NCBI GenBank assembly: GCA_007375915.1
Contig: VMFF01000031.1
Location: 1 to 6,186 of the forward strand
Source of the DNA: Candidatus Doudnabacteria bacterium Gr01-1014_77
Lineage (GTDB): Bacteria; Patescibacteriota; Doudnabacteria; UBA920; VMFF01
Reading direction: 5' to 3'
Length of the DNA: 6,186 nt
The notes below the pieces were generated by a model that saw only the letters and a list, made by a program, of their open reading frames with translations, did not search any database and was not told where the DNA came from. Position 1 is the stretch's first letter, and each line of letters starts with the position of its first letter. The translations under genes were made by a program, and so were the position numbers. Below are positions 1-3,759 of the stretch, piece after piece.

Positions 1-29
1 CCGATAATTAACGCTTTGTTTAAATCCAT
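1..29 (-). CDS. ssb: single-stranded DNA-binding protein, N-terminal fragment
   Basis: Only the first nine codons lie in the window, reading MDLNKALII on the minus strand and then running off the left edge. This matches the typical start of bacterial SSB (an M-x-LNK-x-x-x-IG pattern opening the OB fold), which binds single-stranded DNA during replication and repair. The position supports the call: bacteria commonly carry rpsF-ssb-rpsR in this order, and the ATG at 29 follows the rpsF stop by about 30 bases in the same direction with no promoter or terminator between them, so the two are probably co-transcribed. The ribosome-binding site is weak (CGGA about 6 bases upstream). The short upstream region also contains a perfect 12-bp palindrome, CCGCTTAAGCGG (37-48). 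Too little is present to exclude another protein on sequence alone. Confidence 0.72.
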
Positions 30-59
30 AAGTTTTCCGCTTAAGCGGCATGTTAATGA

Positions 60-509
60 TTAAACGTTTTTAAGGTCTTCGGTTAAAGCTTCTTCAATCT
101 TCTGGTCCAAGTTTTCAGGAGTGACTTCACTTCCTTCAGCAACTGGAGCAGTCTTTGCACGTTCGGTTCTATTCTTGTTCATCTTTTCTTGAGCAATCTC
201 GTCTTTTTCTTTTCGAGCAAGATCCTCATCAATGTTTACAACAATATGACGAACAATGTCAGGAGTTGTTCTAAGCTTTGCGTCAAACTCGTTGATCTTT
301 GTTCCAGGCATTTCAAAAGTAATGCCTGCGTAAAAACCATTCTTGGTTTTCTTGATTGGATAAGCGAGCTTTTTCTTGCCCATCAAATCCTCTCGTATAA
401 CCTTGCCTTCGTAGTTCCCTATAAACGATAAAACCCCATCAGTTACTGTGGGGATTTGGTCATCGGAAACTGTTGATGCAACAATGTACATCAATTCATA
501 CTTTGGCAT
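60..509 (-). CDS. rpsF: 30S ribosomal protein S6
   Basis: S6 binds 16S rRNA in the platform of the small ribosomal subunit as a heterodimer with S18. The 149-aa product begins MPKYELMYIVAS, the usual first beta strand, and carries the family signature around residues 44-60 (GKKKLAYPIKKTKNGFY). The core fold ends near residue 95. It is followed by about 50 charged residues (KEKDEIAQEK onward, ending EEALTEDLKNV), making the protein longer than the roughly 95-135 aa usual in model bacteria; such tails vary in the family. The ATG at 509 is preferred over the in-frame TTG at 518: it gives the canonical MPKYE start, and the AAGGA motif (521-525) lies 11 bases upstream, whereas it would be only 2 bases from the TTG. 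Base composition matches the other housekeeping genes. ssb follows in the same direction. Confidence 0.96.
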   Translation of the reverse strand: MPKYELMYIVASTVSDDQIPTVTDGVLSFIGNYEGKVIREDLMGKKKLAYPIKKTKNGFYAGITFEMPGTKINEFDAKLRTTPDIVRHIVVNIDEDLARKEKDEIAQEKMNKNRTERAKTAPVAEGSEVTPENLDQKIEEALTEDLKNV

Positions 510-534
510 GATGATCAAATTCCTTTCTCATCAT

Positions 535-558
535 CATCCGAATCAAATTGCTCGGACG
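535..558 (-). promoter_or_regulatory. hairpin in the rpsF 5' leader
   Basis: On the minus-strand transcript, CGTCCGA pairs with TCGGATG around a 10-base loop, giving a 7-bp stem with one G-U pair. It lies within the leader of about 65 bases between the predicted start of transcription and the rpsF Shine-Dalgarno motif. Many bacterial rpsF leaders bind the S6:S18 complex through a structure presenting a CCG trinucleotide, giving autoregulation. A CCG is present here but within the stem, so equivalence to that element is only a guess. Confidence 0.3.
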
Positions 559-583
559 AATATTAATATTGATTTGTAAAAGG

Positions 584-612
584 AGTATACCAGAATCCCG
601 TTATATTTGCAA
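584..612 (-). promoter_or_regulatory. rpsF promoter
   Basis: On the minus strand, TTGCAA (607-612) is separated by 17 bases from TATACT (584-589), a good match to the sigma70 -35 and -10 elements. Transcription should start near 577, giving a leader of about 68 bases before the rpsF ATG. This would drive the rpsF-ssb operon. Confidence 0.65.
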
Positions 613-628
613 GGCTCTAAAGAGCTTT
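611..628 (-). terminator. possible weak hairpin after ychF
   Basis: GCTC (614-617) pairs with GAGC (622-625) around a 4-base loop, and AA/TT pairs extend it past one mismatch on the minus strand. It is the only stem seen between the ychF stop and the rpsF promoter. It has no following T-run and abuts the rpsF -35 box, so terminator function is doubtful and ychF transcripts may read through. Confidence 0.25.
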
Positions 629-683
629 AACTTTGTCCCTAATATATATACTCCGGAGAGATTAAATATTCGTTAAATCTAGA

Positions 684-1742
684 TTAAACATTAAACCTAA
701 AGTGAACTACATCACCATCAGCAAGGACATATTCTTTGCCCTCCAGCCTTAACCAACCCTTGTCGCGAGCAACACCATAACCACCAGCTTCTAACAGTTT
801 GTCCCAGGAAATTACTTCAGCTCGTATAAAGCCTTTCTCAAAATCAGTGTGAATAATACCAGCACCTTGAGGGGCTTTAGTACCAGCTGGGCATGTCCAT
901 GCTTTTGATTCTTTTGGTCCTGCTGTTATGAAAGTAATTAAACCAAGAGTTTTGTAAGCTGATCGTATAATCTTGTCTAATCCAGATTCAGTCATACCAA
1001 GCTCTTTAAGATACTCATCTCTTTCTGCATCTGGAAGCTCTGCGAGCTCGCTTTCAATCTTTGCAGAAATTGGTATAAAAGACTGATCAGAAAACTTAGC
1101 GACTTCAGTCTCAGCAACATTCGCAACATACAGAAATGGTTTAGTTGTTAAAAGCTGTAATTCTTTTACAGACTTAGCCTCTTCTTCTGTTAAAACAGCT
1201 TCGCTTGCGCGAATTCCTTCTGCTAAAACTCTTTGGTATTTTTCCAAAGCAGCTTTTCTAACCAAAGCCTCCCGGTTATTTCCTTGTTTTGCTTCTTTAG
1301 AAGCAGCTTCTAATCTTTTACCAACTGTTTCTAAATCTGCAAGAGCTAATTCAATACTAATTACATCAACATCACGCTTTGGATCTACACCACCTGAAAC
1401 GTGAATAATATCTTTGTCTTCAAAAAAACGAACAACTTCTAAAATAGCATCAACCTCACGGATATTTGCTAGAAATTTGTTTCCCAAACCCTCTCCTTTA
1501 TGAGCTCCTGCAACCAATCCTGCAATATCAACGAATTCAATAACTGTTGGAACAATTTTTTCAGAGTTTTCCAAAGCAGCTAATTTTGCTAGTCGTTCAT
1601 CAGGAACAGGAACAACACCAACATTCGGATCAATAGTAGCAAAAGGGTAGTTTGCTGCTTCTACCTTACTTTTTGTAATTGCATTAAACAATGTTGACTT
1701 GCCAACATTTGGTAAACCAACGATTCCGATTTTAAATGACAT
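684..1742 (-). CDS. ychF: redox-/ribosome-associated ATPase of the Obg family (YchF/OLA1)
   Basis: YchF is a conserved P-loop protein that binds ribosomes and, unlike most of its GTPase relatives, prefers ATP; in E. coli it has been linked to translation and the oxidative stress response. The 352-aa product has the usual family length (about 360). Residues 9-17 form the Walker A motif GLPNVGKST. D72-IAG-75 is the G3 motif, followed by the family signature GAHKGEGLGNKF (79-90). The NVAE at 208-211 replaces the NKxD that gives guanine specificity, as is typical of YchF. The C-terminal TGS domain spans about 268-352. I place the start at the ATG at 1742 (MSFKIGIVG, matching the family's MGFK-type start) rather than the upstream ATG at 1766, which lies upstream of the predicted transcription start. 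There is no Shine-Dalgarno motif, and the -10 box ends 6 bases before the ATG, so the mRNA is probably leaderless. Confidence 0.96.
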   Translation of the reverse strand: MSFKIGIVGLPNVGKSTLFNAITKSKVEAANYPFATIDPNVGVVPVPDERLAKLAALENSEKIVPTVIEFVDIAGLVAGAHKGEGLGNKFLANIREVDAILEVVRFFEDKDIIHVSGGVDPKRDVDVISIELALADLETVGKRLEAASKEAKQGNNREALVRKAALEKYQRVLAEGIRASEAVLTEEEAKSVKELQLLTTKPFLYVANVAETEVAKFSDQSFIPISAKIESELAELPDAERDEYLKELGMTESGLDKIIRSAYKTLGLITFITAGPKESKAWTCPAGTKAPQGAGIIHTDFEKGFIRAEVISWDKLLEAGGYGVARDKGWLRLEGKEYVLADGDVVHFRFNV

Positions 1743-1748
1743 GCGCAT

Positions 1749-1777
1749 ATTATACTTAAAAAACAACCTAAAATCAA
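1749..1777 (-). promoter_or_regulatory. ychF promoter, leaderless type
   Basis: On the minus strand, TTGATT (1772-1777), a 17-base spacer and a perfect TATAAT (1749-1754). Only six bases separate the -10 box from the ychF ATG at 1742, so the predicted transcription start coincides with the start codon. Its -35 box lies 7 bases from the -35 region of the oppositely directed promoter of the GC-rich island, so the two could influence each other. Confidence 0.72.
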
Positions 1778-1784
1778 TGAATCT

Positions 1785-1814
1785 AAGACTTTGCTTTTTT
1801 CTAAGGAGTAGAAT
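1785..1814 (+). promoter_or_regulatory. unit 1 promoter
   Basis: AAGACT (1785-1790) and TAGAAT (1809-1814) with an 18-base spacer act as -35 and -10 boxes, placing the transcription start near 1821. The sequence is nearly the same as the unit 3 promoter: both have GACT, then CTTTTTTCTAA, then GAGTA and an A-rich -10. An alternative reading, TTGCTT (1791-1796) with TATTAT (1814-1819) at 17 bases, is also possible. Either way the ATG at 1818 lies in or upstream of the promoter's own start site and is unlikely to be used. Confidence 0.6.
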
Positions 1815-1820
1815 ATTATG

Positions 1821-1979
1821 AGCCTACAAGACGTTGGTTCCACCCTAACACCGCGAGGTGATGTAGTGCATCATCCGGTTAAGCAGGTTGGCGGGGTAAT
1901 TCGACAGCCTCGACGCAGAGACTGGAGAAAGTACCCAGACCCTCAGCAGCGGAATCAAAGTCAGGTCGAGGGACAAAAC
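1821..1979 (+). promoter_or_regulatory. long structured leader of unit 1
   Basis: About 160 GC-rich transcribed bases precede the likely start codon. Visible helices: CACC/GGTG closed by a GCGA tetraloop (1849-1860); an alternative 7-bp stem 1857-1863 with 1869-1875 around TAGTG; GGGTA (1894-1898) with TACCC (1932-1936); and CCTCGAC (1908-1914) with GTCGAGG (1965-1971). The last one buries the GAGG Shine-Dalgarno motif (1968-1971) of the downstream ORF. A second upstream segment, CCCTC (1940-1944), can pair with the same GAGGG. The GGGTA and CCTCGAC helices cross, so a pseudoknot is possible. The arrangement suggests translational control, but the pairings were found by eye and no known riboswitch class was recognised. 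Confidence 0.4.
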
Positions 1980-2339
1980 ATGAAGCGGAGGATATGCGTG
2001 CAAGAAGGAGTGCGCTGTCTTACCGCTCTTGTTATTTCCCGGGCAGTTGAACAGGCGCTTCGCTTCGAAAGCACGCCGTATATGCTGAGAAGCAGGCAGT
2101 GCCTGATCAAGTACCTCAGAAGCAACTGCCCGAGGATCTCGCGGCCGTGGCACATGGTCATCTCCGATGCTGAAGAGGACCCGTCAAGCAGCGACCTCGT
2201 CTGCATTTCGATCCTGTTCTATCCTGACCGCTACAGTCGTGGTCGGAAGAGCCGGTTCGAAGTCAGCGGAACGCTAAGCTTTAACGACATTGTTGCTAGC
2301 GTGTTCGCTTCCCGGCGCTTGCGGCGCCTCGCTTCTTAG
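1980..2339 (+). CDS. hypothetical protein, island unit 1
   Basis: I do not recognise this 119-aa protein. The start at the ATG at 1980 is chosen because GAGG lies 8 bases upstream; the frame is open back to 1818, but that ATG overlaps the promoter. The predicted layout is a basic N-terminus (MKRR), two helices (about 8-29 and 35-50), then strand-like segments around residues 57-62 and 73-81 (LVCISILFY), and a basic C-terminus (SRRLRRLAS). It contains four cysteines, no signal peptide and no clear membrane segment. The alternation of hydrophobic and charged residues and GC-rich third positions argue that it is coding. It is monocistronic: its own promoter lies upstream and a 16-bp hairpin begins 10 bases after the stop. 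The two-helix, two-strand outline resembles that of the unit 3 product, without convincing sequence identity. Role unknown. Confidence 0.55.
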   Translation: MKRRICVQEGVRCLTALVISRAVEQALRFESTPYMLRSRQCLIKYLRSNCPRISRPWHMVISDAEEDPSSSDLVCISILFYPDRYSRGRKSRFEVSGTLSFNDIVASVFASRRLRRLAS

Positions 2340-2349
2340 CACACAACCC

Positions 2350-2386
2350 AGAGAGGGCTGCGGACATTGCGTCTGCAGCCCTCTCT
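2350..2386 (+). terminator. 16-bp hairpin ending unit 1
   Basis: AGAGAGGGCTGCGGAC (2350-2365) pairs with GTCTGCAGCCCTCTCT (2371-2386) around the loop ATTGC; all 16 pairs are Watson-Crick except one G-U. It starts just after the ORF stop and ends 6 bases before the next promoter. There is no T-run on either strand, so it may act as an unusual terminator, an mRNA 3'-end stabiliser, or a barrier to exonucleases. Confidence 0.7.
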
Positions 2387-2392
2387 TCAGTA

Positions 2393-2421
2393 TTGACCTA
2401 ATACGAGGAAGAGAATAATAT
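2393..2421 (+). promoter_or_regulatory. unit 2 promoter
   Basis: TTGACC (2393-2398), 17-base spacer, TAATAT (2416-2421): a near-consensus sigma70-type promoter, with transcription expected from about 2428. The AAGAG just before the -10 box recalls the AAGAG/AAGGAG at the same place in the other two island promoters. Confidence 0.7.
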
Positions 2422-2427
2422 ATCTTT

Positions 2428-2521
2428 AAGTTTAAAACGGACCTGAACAATTCACAGAGGAGGAAAATACTCGTAGTTAGCTGCCCACGTAGTGGAGAGT
2501 CCACCACCAACCCCCTTTTCG
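2428..2521 (+). promoter_or_regulatory. leader of unit 2 with an unpaired strong Shine-Dalgarno motif
   Basis: About 94 transcribed bases precede the first in-frame ATG. AGAGGAGG (2456-2463) is the strongest ribosome-binding motif of the whole window, yet no standard start codon follows at a usable distance, and the reading frame of the downstream gene has a stop at 2474. Two competing small hairpins share GTGG: CCAC (2485-2488) with 2492-2495, or GTGGA (2492-2496) with TCCAC (2500-2504). TACTCGTAG (2468-2476) is the exact complement of CTACGAGTA (3054-3062) after the ORF. Confidence 0.4.
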
Positions 2522-3052
2522 ATGAAACCGAGAAGAAGGATCCCGGACGTGCTCCAGATGCTTCCTGCGCACGTCCTGCCGAGCGTTCGTCATCCGGACC
2601 GCTTGGAGCGCCTTGGCGGAGAGCATGCCAAGGGTCACGTTTACGATCGGACGCTGTATGCGTACCGGCACGAGATCCGGCAAGCGATTGCCGGACTCCA
2701 TGGAGTTGTCCTGGAGCGCATCGAGGGAGGAGCTAGCACCCTGACAAACGTCGAGGTGCTGATCCTGCCAGTCGTTCAGGCCTGCTTCAAGGGCATGATC
2801 GACGAGGACAGTTTCTCCTTTGAGCGACTGTTCGACATGGCTCTGTCATTCCTCCAGCAGCCGGCCCTAGGGTTGGAGATCGCCACGGAACGCTGCGGTT
2901 TCAGCAAGAAGGGGGTGCTGAAGTTTGCAGCGCGCCAGAAGGTCAGCCCTGGCGGTCGTGCAGCCGATTATCAGATGGTTCGTCTTCGGGTCTACAAAGG
3001 GCGCGCAAGAGCAAAGCGTCCCCAGCCGACCCGCATGGCGCGTGCCTCCTGA
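2522..3052 (+). CDS. hypothetical protein, island unit 2, possible HTH
   Basis: I do not recognise this protein, about 176 aa from the ATG at 2522. That ATG has no Shine-Dalgarno motif; GTG at 2549, with AAGGA 8 bases upstream (167 aa), is the main alternative. The open frame extends to a GTG at 2492, but that codon sits in a hairpin and lacks a binding site. The protein starts basic (MKPRRRIP), is predicted mainly helical, and has an amphipathic stretch at about 76-118 (LILPVVQACFKGM, then FERLFDMALSFLQQ). Residues about 105-128 (LGLEIATERCGFSKKGVLKF) look like a helix-turn-helix, suggesting nucleic-acid binding, though this is by eye only. The last 26 residues are a basic tail rich in Arg and Lys. 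No membrane segment or signal peptide is seen. GC-rich codons differ strongly from those of ychF and pgm. The gene is flanked by its own promoter and a 13-bp hairpin. Confidence 0.6.
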   Translation: MKPRRRIPDVLQMLPAHVLPSVRHPDRLERLGGEHAKGHVYDRTLYAYRHEIRQAIAGLHGVVLERIEGGASTLTNVEVLILPVVQACFKGMIDEDSFSFERLFDMALSFLQQPALGLEIATERCGFSKKGVLKFAARQKVSPGGRAADYQMVRLRVYKGRARAKRPQPTRMARAS

Positions 3053-3073
3053 CCTACGAGTAGGAAAGCAACC

Positions 3074-3108
3074 AGGACCGTCTCACATTTGTGAAGTGAG
3101 ACGGTCCT
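3074..3108 (+). terminator. 13-bp hairpin ending unit 2
   Basis: AGGACCGTCTCAC (3074-3086) pairs perfectly with GTGAGACGGTCCT (3096-3108) around a 9-base loop, followed by a short TTT. It begins 21 bases after the ORF stop. This is the strongest perfect stem in the window; the short T-run makes it a plausible but not textbook intrinsic terminator. Confidence 0.75.
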
Positions 3109-3142
3109 TTGAGTTGTATGCCCCCACACATAAAAGATTTTC

Positions 3143-3171
3143 TTGACTATACTTTTTTCTAAGAGTAACAT
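3143..3171 (+). promoter_or_regulatory. unit 3 promoter
   Basis: TTGACT (3143-3148), 17-base spacer containing CTTTTTTCTAA, then TAACAT (3166-3171). The expected transcription start is near 3178, only a few bases before the first strand of the leader pseudoknot. The element is nearly identical to the unit 1 promoter over about 30 bases, differing mainly by one inserted G. Confidence 0.7.
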
Positions 3172-3183
3172 TTTCGTATACGT

Positions 3184-3227
3184 CTGCGAGGTTACCGACC
3201 TCCTCGTAGTATTCCACCTAAGGTCGG
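3184..3227 (+). ncRNA. candidate H-type pseudoknot in the unit 3 leader
   Basis: Stem 1: CTGCGAGG (3184-3191) with CCTCGTAG (3202-3209), 8 bp with one G-U. The hairpin loop contains CCGACCT (3195-3201), which pairs exactly with AGGTCGG (3221-3227), giving a 7-bp stem 2. Connecting loops are TTA (3 bases), none between the stems, and 11 bases (3210-3220), which is the classical H-type geometry with coaxial stems. It would form at the very 5' end of the mRNA. CCTC of stem 1 can alternatively pair with the GAGG ribosome-binding site (3237-3240), so folding could switch translation. The architecture is like small pseudoknot riboswitches or protein-binding leaders, but no known class or ligand was recognised. 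Confidence 0.5.
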
Positions 3228-3248
3228 GACATACATGAGGGCCAGGGA

Positions 3249-3641
3249 ATGCGACAGAATTCGACTGCTCAGGAATCCACCCAGTCGGCCCACGAAGTTC
3301 CACAAGGAGGAGCTAAGAGTAAGAAGGAGAAGGTAGCAGTGAGCATTGTTCGCCATTATCTCGACCCTCAGGCGGATTTTTCATTCCGTCAGTGCCTCGA
3401 AGGCGCGATCGTGGCTGCGCTCGAAGTCCTCAATCCTACAGACCACGAGATGGCGGTCTACGGGGCTGTTCGAGGGGCTCTGTCAACGATCGCCCCTGAG
3501 GGCACTCGGATGACGGCCTGCGCGCTCGCAAACGGCGGGGTTCTCGTCGAGTGGCGAACAGTGGTTGGCAACGTGTTGAAGGGACGTTGCACCATGCCGC
3601 TGATGGCCGAGCTCCAGAAGCACCAACGGCGTTTTCACTAG
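3249..3641 (+). CDS. hypothetical protein, island unit 3
   Basis: I do not recognise this protein. The ATG at 3249 (130 aa) has GAGG 8 bases upstream and follows directly after the leader pseudoknot; a GTG at 3339 (100 aa) with GGAG 9 bases upstream is an alternative. Residues 1-30 from the first start are polar and Lys-rich, consistent with either a flexible tail or non-coding leader. The compact part reads as a helix at about 47-60 (FRQCLEGAIVAALEVL), a second helix at about 66-80 (EMAVYGAVRGALSTIA), two strands at about 86-102 (TACALANGGVLVEW), and a basic C-terminal helix (MAELQKHQRRFH). There is no signal peptide or membrane segment. Codon use is GC-rich as in units 1 and 2. The gene has its own promoter and terminator. 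The outline resembles the unit 1 product; a shared fold is possible but unproven. Confidence 0.6.
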   Translation: MRQNSTAQESTQSAHEVPQGGAKSKKEKVAVSIVRHYLDPQADFSFRQCLEGAIVAALEVLNPTDHEMAVYGAVRGALSTIAPEGTRMTACALANGGVLVEWRTVVGNVLKGRCTMPLMAELQKHQRRFH

Positions 3642-3667
3642 CAACCTCCTCACACTTTGCTCGCCCC

Positions 3668-3708
3668 CGGCCAGACATGGATTCTACGTGTCTGGCCGAG
3701 CTGTTTTT
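3668..3708 (+). terminator. intrinsic terminator of unit 3
   Basis: CGGCCAGACA (3668-3677) pairs perfectly with TGTCTGGCCG (3689-3698), a 10-bp GC-rich stem extendable by two pairs, followed after AGCTG by TTTTT (3704-3708). It is the most textbook-like of the three island hairpins. Its T-run overlaps the -35 box of the pgm promoter by two bases, so one unit ends exactly where the next begins. Confidence 0.82.
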
Positions 3709-3735
3709 GACTTAATATATTTAAAAACTTAAAAT
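3707..3735 (+). promoter_or_regulatory. pgm promoter
   Basis: TTGACT (3707-3712), 17-base spacer, TAAAAT (3730-3735). Transcription would start near 3742, leaving about 18 bases before the ATG at 3760, with no Shine-Dalgarno motif among them. Confidence 0.7.
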
Positions 3736-3759
3736 TACTAAGCAACATTAAAACAACAT

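Larger units (their letters stand above)
1815..3708 (+). other. GC-rich accessory island of three single-gene units
   Basis: This segment differs sharply from its surroundings. Hand counts of three 60-base lines inside (starting 2041, 2641 and 3541) give 57%, 60% and 58% GC, against 38% and 25% for lines in ychF (1261) and pgm (4261). Within it, three unrecognised ORFs on the plus strand are each preceded by their own AT-rich promoter and leader and followed by a GC-rich hairpin, so the AT content swings back to host-like values only at the promoters. The edges fall at the ychF/unit 1 divergent promoters and at the terminator touching the pgm promoter. No integrase, transposase, tRNA, flanking direct repeat or attachment site was found. 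Horizontal acquisition is an inference from composition and layout; assembly chimerism is unlikely, given the host-like promoters, but is not excluded. Confidence 0.7.

Noticed and set aside
189..431. Plus-strand 80-aa frame opposite rpsF, and a similar 106-aa frame opposite trpS (5370-5690)
   Set aside because: Both are antisense shadows of well-identified genes, with no promoter or ribosome-binding site.
559..570. AATATTAATATT palindrome in the rpsF leader as an operator
   Set aside because: Simple AT palindromes are common in AT-rich intergenic DNA, and it lies downstream of the promoter with no second copy.
651..658. CTCCGGAG palindrome downstream of ychF
   Set aside because: Too short and without a loop to form a hairpin; no repeat elsewhere in the window.
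1661..1843. 60-aa minus-strand frame overlapping the ychF start
   Set aside because: Runs through both divergent promoters and into ychF in another frame; a shadow.
1818..1979. ATG at 1818 as the start of the unit 1 protein (173 aa)
   Set aside because: The codon overlaps or precedes the expected transcription start of the only good promoter, has no usable upstream binding site, and the extra 54 residues are low in hydrophobic pattern; ATG 1980 has a GAGG motif at good spacing.
2492..2521. GTG at 2492 as the start of the unit 2 protein
   Set aside because: No ribosome-binding site at proper distance, the codon lies in a hairpin stem, and the added residues (SPPPTPF) add nothing protein-like.
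1845..3678. Minus-strand open frames inside the island (1845-2153, 1961-2206, 2274-2510, 2477-2701, 2992-3303, 3436-3678)
   Set aside because: They overlap one another and the plus-strand genes, run across the promoters and hairpins, and have compositions expected of GC-rich antisense frames; no promoter or binding site fits them.
1815..3708. Transposon, integron or prophage remnant
   Set aside because: No terminal inverted repeats, target-site duplication, attC-like repeated site, integrase or phage structural gene could be found by eye; only the composition and unit layout suggest mobility.
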